Numbered from the stretch's first letter, positions 23,184 through 34,681 are shown. The stretch is DNA of 64,000 nt from Geosiphon pyriformis (GCA_016748015.1 JAAOMT010000523.1:1004423-1068422); one strand, 5' to 3'. Program-made: numbers and translations. The notes: a model not told the origin generated them from the sequence alone.

Positions 23184-24864
23184 AACATATCAAGTAGTAA
23201 GCAAAATGAACCAATCTATTTAAAACAGAACATGTGAAAGAAGTTATAATAACATGCCAAGAAGATGAAAATCGAGATTTTTTACAATTTAGTTAAAGTA
23301 AGTTAAATTATATAATTAGTATTTTTTAGTGAGTTCAAGATATATTGTATATATTATTCAACAGTTAAACTTGAAGTATAAAAACAATCATTTGTCTTAT
23401 GAGACAAAGTCTAGGGCTTATTGAACTCTCTCTTGTAAAGTTTTACTTTATATATTTTATATTCAAAAATGAGTTACCAAATTATTATTGCCCTTTAGTA
23501 AAAAAAAAAATCCAATACACTTTCTAAAACCTTTAAGTTATCTATAGAATAATAATTTTTTTGCATATATTCTTTTTATTCTACTTAAAATCTATAATTT
23601 CTTAAAATTTATTATCTTTCTAATATTTACATATTTTCATATCTATTATATATTTTTTTTTTAGCACAGAACACAAGTGGAGATTTGCAAACTTACAAAA
23701 GAAAAAATCTGTAATTATATTCAGTCATGTTGGGTTTCTGAAAACTTTGACTCTAATAATCTTAAATTAGCCAATATATTATAATTATTCACATTATATA
23801 TTTCAAGGTCTACATTTATTAAAAAACTTTTAGAAAATAAATTTCAAAAACATATTACTAAAATAAATTCAATTGATTTAATTTACTATGACAATAAAGA
23901 ATTCTCAGTCTTTACTTAATATTTAAAGCTGTTAGAGTGTAAAATTTTATATATTAAAAACTCTTTAGATCAAACTTCTTTAGAACTGTAAAAAAAGTTT
24001 GAACAATGAGCAGATTTTGAAAAAACTAAAAAATTTCAATATGATTGCTATTACTTATGGAAAAAAACAAAGCACACATATAAACTATATATAAAAGTCC
24101 AAAAAAATCTTACAGAGCTTTATAATATTCTAAATGTATTTCTATGTCATTTAAACAATAAACTTTTTATAGCAAATAAAACAACTAAAAAAGTTGTGAA
24201 TAATGTTTATTTAGATAGTTACAAGTATGTTTCTAAACTTAAGTGTCTTAAAAATGCAATTGGTGAAATGATAATAGATTTTTTTGATCTCAACAACCAC
24301 TTGACCATAAAAACTGCACAAGTGATAGTATATCAATATTATAAACACAATTTTATTGAGTTTTTTCATTAATTAAACCAATTTATTAAGAATTTAATAG
24401 AACATTTTAGTTGTTTTACTAATAATAACAATATACTATATGTTACTTTAAATACTGCTTTTACACATTTCCAGAAGTATTATAAGTGTGTTCAGAATTT
24501 GATTCAAGAACTTCAGCCACTTTTTGATACAGTAAATAATTATCTTAACAATATATATCTGGTATTATATGCTAAAATGAAAAAATTTAACTTAGATTCT
24601 AACACTCCTAAATTTTTTGGTATCTGCCAATTTTATCAAGATTTAAAAGATTATTGTAATATACTTTGTATTATTTGCCCTTTTAGAACATTTAAGAGTA
24701 AATATCTAGCATTTTTTGAATTAAAATTGGCAGTTATAGTGAAACAAGAACAGACAATCACTTTTTGGTCATGTTATTTAGTTTATGAAAACTTTCTAAT
24801 AATAGCTAGATTAAGACATAATATTGTCTTTTATATTTATAATACTATTATAAAACAAAAATAA
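23184..24864 (+). pseudogene. Decayed two-exon cellular gene, unknown function
   Basis: Two exons keep one phase across a candidate intron. Exon 1 (23184-23297) ends ...FYNLVK before GTAAGT. The intron would be 23298-23664, ending in a T-run and TTTAG. Exon 2 (23665-24864) starts HRTQVEICKLTKEKICNYIQ and stays in a single frame for 400 codons to a TAA, with five internal stops and no frameshift. The protein is helical, rich in Asn, Lys, Leu and Tyr, with several Cys (YIQSCW, LCHLNN, ILCIICPF). Exon 1 has three stops where Trp is plausible. I recognise no domain. Frame conservation over this length in AT-rich DNA is the evidence that it was a gene; the upstream limit is unknown. Confidence 0.55.
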
Positions 24865-25739
24865 AAATTTGGCTTTTTTTTTGATAATAGAAATTTAGAT
24901 ATATTAGAGATTCTAGATAATAATTACTTGATTGTGAATAATATTAAAAAGCACAACAGTAAACTGCTAAATATTTTCCTTTTAAGTTGGGTTTTCAAAA
25001 ATCTACAATGAAATTAAAAACCATAGGTAAAATTATTTTGGTAAGTATAATAAATTAGTTTATTGAAATATTATAATAAAATACATAGTATTAATCTATA
25101 TTTTTTATTAAAAATCTGAAACCAGTAAGGCAAAAATTATCAATGCAATATAAAAATAATGTTTTTATAATAAGAAGTTATTGCTGTATAGACTTAAGAT
25201 AACTATATAAATGCATTTTAATCTGAAATTTAAATCAATTGCTATATCTAAAAAAATCAATTAACTATATTTCAAATATCTGAAACAAAATATATAGATT
25301 TTCTCAAATTTATAAACATTAATTGTTTTAAAACAAAACTATATTTCTAAATACTATTAAAATCAATTATTTTTTTTATTAATTTTTATTTGAAATCTTT
25401 ATATGTAAATTAATAAGTTATTTTATAAATGCCAATTAATTGTAAATTCATAATATTGCTTTGGGTTTTATTTTTTGTTTAATGTATTTAAGTAACAGTG
25501 ATTAAGTTTTAATTCACAGATTTGTTAGAACTATTTGTTTAAGCAAAAAAATAATATAAAATTTATTTAATATCTTTGAGTATTAAAACAACTTAGATTA
25601 TTTATAGTTAAACAACAATAGTTCAAGAAAAAAAAAATATGAAAGAAAAAACTGATTATTGTGATTTACATTTGGAAATCTTAAAATTTTTAATCTAATA
25701 AAGATTATCTAGAATATACTATATAAATATAATTTTATT
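24865..25739. other. AT-rich stretch, nothing recognised
   Basis: No reading frame with recognisable content on either strand. It includes the direct 3' flank of the decayed gene ending at 24864. Confidence 0.5.
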
Positions 25740-26420
25740 GTAAGTTTTAAAAAATTATAATGTCCAATAACATATCTATAAAGTTATTTAAATTTTTGTT
25801 TTTATCTTTATAAAGTTCAATATAAACATATGTGCACAGATTTAATAGTATTATTTACAATTAAAATATTTTTTTTGGCCAAACTTGCAATAGTAATTTT
25901 ATTACTTTTTTTAAAAATGTAATGTCTCTCACAAAATCTTAAACAAAATTGAAATTTTTTATTTTAATATCTTTTTCATAAATTAAATGTTATAAAATTA
26001 ATATTCAAAGCAAAAAATTTCTAACACTAATATTAAATAAATTCTTTAAATAAGAGACAGCAATAAAAATATAGCTATTTACAAAAAAATATATTGTTTT
26101 CTTTAAGTTTTGAATCTTGATTAATAAAATTTTTTTTTCAAATTATTTTGCTAAGTTTTTAACAAGTATTTCAAACTTTTTAATTTTGCCAGCTGTCTTT
26201 TTCAAACTGCTTTTTTTTAATATACTTTATTAAACATTGCTTTACTATTCAATATTGCAATTTTTTTCTTGCTACTACCAGAATTTTGAACATATTTAGC
26301 ATTCTTTGACTTTCTATACTTATTTAAATTATTTAATAAAACTGGTTTTTGGCTTTTTTTTGCCATTTTTTTACTATTACTATTACTGCTACTAACAAAA
26401 AATTCTTAAACAAAAAAGTC
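25740..26420 (-). pseudogene. LINE ORF1 remnant (N-terminal part)
   Basis: The - strand contains MAKKSQKPVLLNNLNKYRK near 26230-26370, comparable with the MARKKVHKG start of the LINE ORF1 at 34833. About 250 bases further on is FFALNINF, matching FYALNINLSAVE of ORF1. Then comes NKITIASLAKKNI, comparable with the ORF1 segment ...KAALLAEEKGI. Order and spacing agree with ORF1, but the sequence between is full of stops. The short matches make this tentative. Confidence 0.45.
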
Positions 26421-27099
26421 AAAAATATTTAATTTAAACAATATTGAGAAACAAAATTATAAGTTTACTTATAAATTAGAGAACTTTAACCAATAGTATA
26501 AAATTTAGTAACTTCTTGGATTTTGGTAATTCAGGAATTAATAAAAAAAACAAGTGATATTTTTAATAATTTATATAAATTTAAAAATTAATAATTTGAT
26601 TTATTATAACAACCAAATGTATTCCAAGTTCAATTTAAACATTAAAATTATTGCTAGAAAGACCATTAAATCAGTTTCTTAATTTTAGTTTCTTTAAATA
26701 TATTTTAAAACTTAATCTTAAAAAAAATTATTATTTAATATTCATTTTTTTGTTTTCTAAATCAATCTTTTTTAAGGTTGGCAAAAAACCTAATGGTTAG
26801 CCAAAATTATATTTAAAGATAAATTATTATTTATATTTTTATAAAATCAGAAAAATGATTAATAAATTTTAATATAAACTTTTTCAGAATTATATAGCCA
26901 AAACTTATTATTCTAAAAATTTGAATTGAACCAAATTTTCAGAAACAAATACATTTACTTATTATTGGCCCAATAGTTTATTTATTATTTGTAATTATCT
27001 TATAATGCTATTTAGAAATATTATCAAGTGTAAAATAGTTTTTCAAAATAACATAGAAGTAAAGTTTTTAATGTACAGTTTCATTTAAAATTTTTAATA
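26421..27099. other. AT-rich stretch, nothing recognised
   Basis: No frame or repeat that I could assign. It forms the left flank of the mariner relic. Confidence 0.5.
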
Positions 27100-28025
27100 T
27101 ACAGTGTAAAACAAAAAAACTAATTTGATTTAACCAATTTTAGTTAAATTGTAGCAAAACTTGGAAAAATAAATGGAAAAAAAAATGGCCAAATAATGAA
27201 TTTTTTGTGCATTTACTAATTATTTTGTTTTAAAATTCTTTTACAAAATGCTTCCATCCAAGCAAAAAATATGGCAACAAACTTTATTATATTTCTGAAA
27301 TAACAACATATAAAATACAAATAGAATACAACAGAAAACAAAAACTTTAACAACAAATTTGTCAAAAATTGATATAAATATATTTTACAAAACAACAAAA
27401 AAATATTTAAAATTTCTTAAAAATTAAAAAAAAACTTTATTTTAATAATCACAATGCTTATAAATAAGCATAAAAAAAACTGTATAGAATATGCTTACTA
27501 ATATTTAAATAACAATAAAAACTGAAATGTTTTTACAAATAAAATAGTATTTTGTTTGTTTAAGAACACATTAAAACATTAATATAAAAGTTTGTAACCA
27601 ATTTGGCTATATCAAAAGACTGAAGAAAACCTAATTTATTTTGTTTACTGGTATAATAAATGGTGAATTTTATATTGAAATTTTCACATCAATTTTTCTA
27701 AAATTAAAAAAAATACTAGAATATAAATAGAGGTTTTAGCAAAATAATAATTCAAAGCACAAATGTAAATTGCTCAGACATTTATTGCTGAAAATATCTA
27801 CAATGTTATTGATTAGCTTGCCAATTTACCTAACTTAAATTCAATTGAAAACTTATGGGCTATTGTTAAAAAAAAAGATACCATAAGATCTAAACTAGTT
27901 AATGCTATTTATAGAAATAACATTGTGTGAGATAATAATCGTGAATAATAGTGTACTAATTATTTTTTATTAGTTAAAATGTAATAACCATTTTTCTAAA
28001 TAAGGTTTTTTTGTCTCACATTGTA
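27100..28025 (+). mobile_element. Tc1/mariner DNA transposon relic
   Basis: Imperfect terminal inverted repeats begin TACAGTGTAAAACAAAAAAA on the left (27100) and, read from the right end at 28025, TACAATGTGAGACAAAAAAA. Both start at a TA, the family's target dinucleotide. At 27775-27900 the translation QTFIAENIYNVIDWLANL continues PNLNSIENLWAIVKKK, the conserved segment before and around the last catalytic acidic residue of Tc1/mariner transposases (family form SPDLNPIENLW). Upstream, GIINGEFYIEIFTSIFLKL (27645-27705) fits the middle of the catalytic domain. Stops and frame changes make it inactive. Its length of about 925 bp is short for a complete element, so an internal deletion is likely. 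Confidence 0.75.
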
Positions 28026-28690
28026 TTTTAAATTACATTCTGAAATTGCAACATTAAGATTCCCTTTTGAGTTCTGTTTTTTTTAACAATTTGAAGGTTG
28101 TTATTTATCCTAAACAAAAAATAATAAAATTTTAACAAAAAAGAAAAAGATTAAAAGCTTCTTTTTCTTTTGTTTTTAAAAGATATACAAATAGTTTAGA
28201 AATAATTAAACAGGATGACCAAAAATTATGATGGTGATGTTATTTTTTTAAAATTTAGTGTTATATAAGAGAGTAATGAAAAACTAGAAGTTTCCCAAAT
28301 TTAATGAATTATAAAACTCTTAGTTATGACCACTAGTGACAATGATTAATCATATTATGTTTTATATTGTTAAAATTAAAAGCTCTTTGGCAAAATAAAT
28401 AAAATAATACAAATTCCTATAAATTTTTATTGAAATCTTTTTTTAAATGAATATTAAAAACTAATTTTATTTTATGAAATAATGTTATGCATTTTTTTCT
28501 AACCCATTTAATTAACATATTCATTGCTGACTATAAAAAATCTTCTAATTCCAGGCTCAAATATAATTTTATTTCTCAAACAGTAAAGAGTCCGATTGAG
28601 AAAAAAGGTGATTGAACATAAAATAAATAATTAAAGAAGATTACATAAGTACATTTCAGATTAAATGTTACTTGGTGTGAATAATGGTTT
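28026..28690. other. AT-rich stretch, nothing recognised
   Basis: No assignable gene or repeat was found between the mariner relic and the Asn-rich remnant. Confidence 0.5.
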
Positions 28691-28925
28691 TTTAGGACTT
28701 TTTGTGAATTTTATTATGATAATTATTCCCAATCATATTATCATTTTTGCTTCAAACTGTATCATCATTATTATTTCCAATCCTACTGTCATTATTGTTC
28801 CCAATGTCACTTTAAACATTGTTGCCAAATCTGTTCTCATTCTCATCACTTTTATTTGTAATGACAGTAGGATTTGAAATAACTGAAATTGGAGAGTCTT
28901 TTGATAGGCTTAATAGAAATGAGAA
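28691..28925 (-). pseudogene. Asn-rich repeat coding remnant
   Basis: On the - strand one frame reads SKDSPISVISNPTVITNKSD followed by repeats of the form RIGNNND with Asp, Ser and Asn. Two internal stops (TAA, TGA) lie where Gln or Arg could have been. The repeats IGNNND recur three times at a spacing of 10 to 20 codons. It lies just downstream of the gene ending at 29091, on the same strand, and could be another exon, a separate gene or chance low complexity. Confidence 0.35.
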
Positions 28926-29090
28926 AACAAAAGAAAGGAGGACTAAAATAGGTCTGTATACTTTGTGTTTGAGTATTGATGTTGATGTAAAAATTTTTGA
29001 TTTTTAAAAAAAATCAATATCAAAATAATAGAAATCTTCAAAATAAACACATATATTTCACAACAGAACACTAAAATATTTATTAAACAT

Positions 29091-29770
29091 TTAATTATCA
29101 AGCCAACTTTCTGATTCTATAAGTTGTGTCAATTTTTTAGTAATTCGCATTTCAGAATAATGTGTCATACACCTTTTTTTTCTATTAGCAATCAAACCAG
29201 TTTTTGTTAAGCAGATACACAACTGTTAGCAAAATATTTTGTGATTAAATTGATGTAAATATTATTATTCAGCAATAAATATATAAAAATATATACTTAT
29301 TACCTTATTTATAACTGCCTTATACATATACACAAATTTAGGCATATCTGACCAGTCTTTCAGCAGAGAATAGTGATAAACTTTGAATAATCTATATGCA
29401 TCTAAAAAAAATATTCAAATATTTTAAAAGATTATCCCCACACTTAGTTTAAAACATTATATTACAATTTATATCATGAAAGTCAAGCATTGTTAATGAT
29501 ACTTTAATTTTCTAGGCTGTTAATTCATAAATTCACAAATCAGCAAACAATTGATGTTGAACATTTGCTTTTCCAATAATAAATAATATTGTAAAAACAG
29601 ACCATACTGATGGCATTCTTTATATCATCTTCATCTTGCTTTTTTCTAGAAGCACCACAAATAAGAGAATAATTGATAATATTGTTCATATAACCTATTC
29701 TATCTGCATGAATGCATGATTTTTCTGTTTGTAAATGAATTTCACTGCTATAGAAATCATATAAATGCAT
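29091..29770 (-). CDS. 3' exons of an intron-bearing cellular gene, unknown function
   Basis: Three exon candidates on the - strand contain no stop. The most upstream (within 29540-29770) includes RIGYMNNIINYSLICGASRK and DEDDIKNAISMVCFYNIIYY. The next (29304-29401) follows an acceptor T-run-AG and encodes AYRLFKVYHYSLLKDWSDMP plus 12 residues, ending exactly in phase before GTAATA. The last (29091-29222) follows TTTGCTAACAG in phase 0 and encodes 43 residues ending SESWLDN and TAA. The 81-base intron 29223-29303 has good borders and an in-phase join. The donor of the first exon and everything upstream are uncertain. Unlike the surroundings, no Trp codon has become a stop, so it may be a living gene or a young fragment. 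I recognise no domain. Confidence 0.5.
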
Positions 29771-29849
29771 TGATTAGTATGAACAGAAATGCTTTTTACA
29801 ATTAAAAATTAAATCAGGAAAACTACTAAATATAGTTTTTTCTCCCAAA

Positions 29850-30180
29850 TATCCAAAGTGCTGCATCAATTATTTGATGCTCAAATTAATTTAGATAAGG
29901 TTTTTCTAATGTTTCAAGGTTGCACAAAAAATTAAGAACATCTAATGAAAATGCTTTGAAACTATATACAATTAATAAGTACTTAATGTACTGTTATTTA
30001 TATCTTTTTCAGTCAAAAAACTTTCAAAAAATTCAAATAGTACTGGTTTTTATGTAAATATTATTGAAGAATTGCTTGAAGAGTCAAAAAAAACATATGA
30101 GCTATGAAGAACTGGAAAAAACGTTATGAGATATTTAAGTCCCAATACTCAAGTCCCAATACTGAATTAATTGAGCTTAA
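29850..30180 (+). pseudogene. Decayed exon pair of an unknown gene
   Basis: One frame reads VLHQLFDAQINLDKVFLMFQ, then EHLMKML and NYIQLI with stops between. Joining at GTACTT...TTTTTCAG (30 to 40 bases, short for an intron) leads in phase to KKLSKNSNSTGFYVNIIEEL and LLEESKKTYEL. Stops fall where Gln or Trp would fit. The evidence is frame continuity and amino acid content only, so chance is possible. Confidence 0.3.
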
Positions 30181-30431
30181 TATACATTTAAAAAAACAAA
30201 AATAGATTAACTAAAACTTGGTATCTTCCCAAAGATTCTCTCTATCCCATATTTAGCTTCTTTTTTTTTTCTACAAAACTGTTCGAGTTTAGCATGGAAG
30301 TTATCATCTCTCTCTTTTATTGAATAATTAATTGAGCTGGTCTAATTAATAATATTGAGTAAGTCAGATATTCAAATAGATTTGGTTTTCAAATTTCTTC
30401 TCTGATGGTTGATTTAAACCATTATTTTTGG

Positions 30432-31273
30432 TGTTATAGATGATTATTTGGAGTCTCAAATCAAATAACAAATTCATAACTTGGTGCTTGGTTGGTATTC
30501 TGGAGTTGATATCTGAAGGTTTTGTTGTGGAGTTCTTTGTATAATGAACAGAGAGTTAATTGATGGTTTTATCCATAGCTTCCTGAAACTGTAGTTTTAT
30601 CAAATTTTTTTCTCAGTGTAGTAGCCAGTAATCCTCCTGATAAGCTATCTTCAAATCTATGAGTGTTCTACCCTTGTTTCACAGATCTTTTACCAGTTAC
30701 TATAACGTCTGTGTCTTAGCACTTTAATTCTCAATTAATTAGTATACAACAATAAAATCAAAGAAAATAAAGAAATAAGCCAAGGCAATGCACAAGTTAG
30801 TATTCTGTCAATAGCTGTGATCAAGAGCTATTGTTCCAGTGGGGTTAAATATTAATTACTATTAATATGAAGTGTTAATAATGGAGAGTGAATTGAGATA
30901 ATAAATAATTATTTATTTGATATTTGTGATGTGGAAGGTTTTTAACTGATAGATTCTTCTTCTTTTTACTTCTAACACTATTGCTATATATACATAATTT
31001 GGGTTCTATGAGATCACTCACATTCTCAAATAATGTGCTATAATTTCTTAAGCAATGCTCATATTGTTTAACAATGTGTTATATCTTCTTAACATTGCTC
31101 CATATTGCTAAGCAATGTGCCATGATTTTTGACATTGCTCCATATTGTTGAGCAATATGCCATAATTTCTGACATTGCTCCACATTGCTAAACAATGTAC
31201 TCACATGCTAACTACTACTACTTGCTTATTGGTCTACTATTTTTCTATATCTGTTTTCTTTTTATGAGTAACA
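30432..31273 (-). repeat. Solo LTR (842 bp) with palindromic repeats
   Basis: Read on the - strand it begins TGTTACTCATAAAAAG and ends ...CATCTATAACA. Much of its length aligns with the LTR at 60579-61459: TATATATAGCAATAGTGTTAG, the AATAAATAATTATTTATTATCTCAATTCACTC block, the GGAACAATAGCTCTTGATCACAGCTATTGACAG block, and TTCTGTTCATTATACAAAG-type sequence. No internal retroelement sequence flanks it on either side, hence solo. The 4-bp flanks (TTGG, TCAG) are only loosely similar. Confidence 0.75.
31015..31205 (-). repeat. About 39-bp tandem repeats built on AGCAATGT/ACATTGCT
   Basis: Four to five degenerate units carry inverted pairs such as ACATTGCTCC...GAGCAATATG, so each can form a small hairpin. 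The block lies upstream of the TATA-like box of the solo LTR, the same location as the 12-bp repeats of the element A LTR and the GGAATTCC repeats of the LTR at 60579. Confidence 0.75.
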
Positions 31274-31628
31274 TCAGACATAGGCATTATTTGTTATTTG
31301 TGCAAGAGTAATTCTTGTTCCAGATTTTATATATTTAATAAGTTGAAATATAATATCTATTGACTATTGTTATAGTCACATTTTTAAGTATTTTTCAGGA
31401 TTCTATGATTTCTTCAAATGCTTTTAAAGATAAATAAGATGTATTTCATTCTTTTTTGTAATTATATAAAATTCTCAAAAATTATTGAAAATTATTGAAA
31501 ATGATTGGTAATTATAGTTAATTATATATAATATCTAATATTAATAATTTTGTTATTTATTTTATATTTTTTAAATATATCAATAAGTATGTTACTGTTT
31601 TTTCTCATAATATTTATTATTATTTATT
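31274..31628. other. AT-rich stretch, nothing recognised
   Basis: It lies between the solo LTR and the coiled-coil gene. It might hold that gene's promoter; no specific element can be supported. Confidence 0.4.
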
Positions 31629-32546
31629 ATGAATAATGTAAAAAATCTTAAGAAAGAATTATATAACATCCTCCAAGATTCTTTAGAGATACTTAGTTAT
31701 AATAGAAAATTGTGGGATAAGTATGAGGAGTGAAAAAAACATTTTAATCAGGAGTAAGATTAAGAGAGAAAAAAATGGTACCAGAATCTAGTGTGTGCCA
31801 ATATTAAGATTCAAAAATTATGCATTCATAATTCAGAACTTGTTGATGAGATTAAGTGCCTCCAGACTGGAAATTCTCAGAACAATATTTCTCTTGCAGA
31901 CTCTAAGACTAAGAATAAACCACTCCAGATTAAGATAAATTTATTGAAAAATAAGTTAGCTTCGGCCCAGAAGGATGTATCTTCAGCCCAAAAAATCTCA
32001 TCAAAAAAAATAGCTGAATTAAAATACATAAAGAATGAATTGACATCAAAAGTCAATGAGTTAGAGCTATTGAAATTGGAATCTGTAATTGGAAGAGGTA
32101 ATGAGAAGCAGAGGAAGCAGAGCTTTGAGTTCTTGATTCACCTTATTATGTCTACAATAAAAAATATAATAGATTCCAAAGAACAGAGATTAAAGTTTTC
32201 AATTCATAATATTCCAACAATTAGCAAACCTAGAAAGAATTTTCATGAATTTTTTCACAAAGATTTTTTATACCAGATCTAGAGTAATGTTTCTTCTGAT
32301 GTAGCATCTTAGAATATATAGATAAAGTCTAATCTATTTCAAAATATAATCTCATATCTTGTACAACAGAGAACTCACACTCACTGTCTAATCGACTTAT
32401 CACATTCACAGATTCCAGTAGTAAGTAAAAAAGCAGTTCCTATTATAGCAAGTATTTTTATGTCACCACTATTTTTTATTTTATTGGTAATTACAGGTGT
32501 GTGTTTTATGATACTAAAACATATTTGGAATGAAAAGAAAAGTTGA
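31629..32546 (+). pseudogene. Coiled-coil protein with C-terminal membrane anchor, broken
   Basis: From ATG 31629 to TGA 32546 the frame is 305 codons plus the stop, with no indel. Six internal stops fall where Trp or Arg is plausible (after KYEE, QE, D, YQI, VAS and NI). The start is acidic and helical (MNNVKNLKKELYNILQDSLE). Residues about 55-160 are Leu/Lys/Glu-rich with heptad character (LKYIKNELTSKVNELELLKL). The C-terminus has a single hydrophobic span of about 22 residues (ending LLVITGVCFMILKHIW) followed by NEKKS, which suggests a tail-anchored protein with the coil facing the cytosol. No retroelement motif is present. Function unknown; I vaguely recall similar proteins in arbuscular mycorrhizal fungi. 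Confidence 0.6.
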
Positions 32547-32699
32547 GCAATGTGGGAAGCAGAGCATTATTTCTCCAGAAATAGCTTTGAGGCTCTGCCT
32601 CTCAGCATATAAATCTATATTAAATATATAAAATCTATTTCAAAATGGATTGATATAAATAAAATATGAAAATAGATAAAAAATACAAATGATCAAAGA

Positions 32700-33271
32700 T
32701 TAATAGTATATTGATGAAGAAATTATGAGACTTGAATTGATATTTCGAAATGGATGTATGTTAGCTTGCTTTAATACTTGCATTAATAAGCTCTTGTTTA
32801 TAATTGTAATAGATGAATAAAAGGCTTCACATGTCTTTGTAAAAGGTATTTTGGCTTAGTTAAGATGAAAATATCTTGGTATTATATTCAAGTCTCTCAC
32901 TAAAATGTTCAGATATAAATCCTTATGAGTGACCTGAATTCCAACTATGCCAAATTAATTGCTTATTGGTTTATATATAGTACCAATAATACTTATTTTA
33001 TCTAAGGTTTCCCTCCACAATTTTATAGAATCATCCTCTTTTTTTGAATTAATGCAAACAATCTATGAAGATTCCATATAAACAAGTTCATATATTTTAC
33101 CTTTACATTTTTTTATTATTATAGCATCAAGTTTTTTTCTTATTGATACTTTGAAAGAGTGTGAACTCCTTTTTTTATTCATTCCATGAAGTTTTTGGAT
33201 CTCACTTGCTATACTCTGATATTCTGCAATGCTTATACAAATACTACCATTTGAAAATCATCCAAACTGGC
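32700..33271 (-). pseudogene. Terminal exon of a decayed orphan-family gene
   Basis: After an acceptor TTTATTTTAG the - strand stays in one frame for 190 codons to a TAA. It contains GQFG(stop)FSNGSICISIAEYQ, then KKLDAIIIKKCKGKIYELVY, KLWRETLDKISI and FGIVGIQVTHKDLYLNILVR. It ends DLNIIPRYFHLN(stop)AKIPF and a helical tail. Four internal stops fit Trp, Arg or Gln. I recall the combination K-L-W-R-E, F-G-I-x-G-I-Q-V and R-Y-Y-H-L from many uncharacterised proteins of arbuscular mycorrhizal fungi; this is memory, not a search. Upstream exons were not found. Function unknown. Confidence 0.6.
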
Positions 33272-33739
33272 CTAAAATAAAGGTACAATAACATTTGTAA
33301 TATAAGTTTCTTTACTTTGAGAACTACATATTTTTTTAGTTGCAAATGCTAAATTGTTCTATACACCCTCTCTATATTAAAATCAATTAAAAAGTTATCT
33401 TAAAAATCAAATACAAAGATAAAAAAAATACCTACAGAATGCTTAATATACAATTTATTTGTTTTATTAGTTTAATTTCTTCCTTTTTTTATTCTTTGTT
33501 ATGTACAATGTTCTTTTTTTTGTTAGATAAATAACAGTAGCAGAACATATAGCATCAAAAAAGCCTTCGAAAAAAAGAGCTTTGATTTTAAAAACAAAGT
33601 TTAACATATTAACAATAAATAGTTTGTCAAAATAATGCAAGTAAAAATAAAGTAATAAATATATAAAATATAGATATTTAATCTTACTAAACTCAAATAA
33701 GTTAAGATAATTACTTCCTTAAAAGCATTTTTGTTTCTT
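33272..33739. other. AT-rich stretch, nothing recognised
   Basis: No gene can be supported. It may hold earlier exons of the - strand gene ending at 32700, or 3' parts of the LINE scrap that follows. Confidence 0.4.
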
Positions 33740-33965
33740 TACCAAGATGGTTTTATTTACAGCCAATAATAATCTCTTGAAATTTTGAGAAATGGCTCTT
33801 CTAAAACTATACACAGTTAAAAATAACTTTCTGATCATCTATAACATTTTTTCTTTTAATAGCTGAGAGATTAATATTTAAAGCAAAGAATTTCTTCTAA
33901 TTTTTTTATTTACTTTAAGAACAGACCAACTAAATTTTAAAACAAAGTAAAAATAAAATAAAAAA
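33740..33965 (-). pseudogene. LINE ORF1 scrap
   Basis: The - strand reads KKFFALNINLSAIKRKNVID near 33850-33910 and FSKFQEIIIG near 33765-33795. These match the LINE ORF1 segments FYALNINLSAVEKKSTTAK and PSKFEGIIRS in order and at nearly the right spacing. Two stops lie between. Nothing clear continues on either side. Confidence 0.6.
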
Positions 33966-34681
33966 AACATTTTTTATTATTAAAACCATATTTAATTATA
34001 TTAATAAAAAAGTTATTAACTTGCAAATATTTACTTTTTTTGTTTTTAAAATATTTATTTGAAAATTCAAAAAAGTTTTGTTTTTATTATTATTAAATTT
34101 TTTATTAATTATTATAGATTTTTTATCATATATTTTATATCTGTTTTTATGTTTTTATTTTATTTTTTATTTAACAAATATAATCTATTTGTTATTTAAT
34201 ACAATATAATAAATTAAATATAAATTACATATTTACTACATATGATTAATTATTCAGATCAATTAAAATTATATTATTATTTAAATAAAAAACAAAAATA
34301 GCATATATAAATTAAAATTTATATTATATTATCAAACAAAACTGATAGAAAACTATGAACTAACAAATAAACAAAGCTATTTTATTAACCAAATTATATT
34401 TAAACAAATTAATTTTATATTTAAATTTATATAATTATAGAAAATTACTAATTCGACTTATTTTTTTGTTAAATCAATCTATTTACAATATATAATATAA
34501 ATATATATAGAATTTTTATTAATAATTCTAATAAATATTGGTTTAATTAAAATAAAAAATAATTTTTTATTATATAAAATTAAATATAAATTATATATTT
34601 AATTTTTTATTATGTTTTAAATAATTTATAGTGTTTTATAATTAAAAAACACTTTATTATAGACAATTATTATATTTAAAA
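33966..34681. other. AT desert, 5' flank of LINE copy 1
   Basis: It is almost only A and T, with no frame of interest. The last bases contain ATTATATTTA (34669-34678), which recurs just after the LINE tail at 51022-51031. Confidence 0.6.

Noticed and set aside
22864-23184. 106-codon hydrophobic frame as membrane protein
   Set aside because: Composition (Ile, Leu, Phe, Tyr, Asn, Lys) is what random AT-rich DNA gives; no homologous context and no start or splice evidence.
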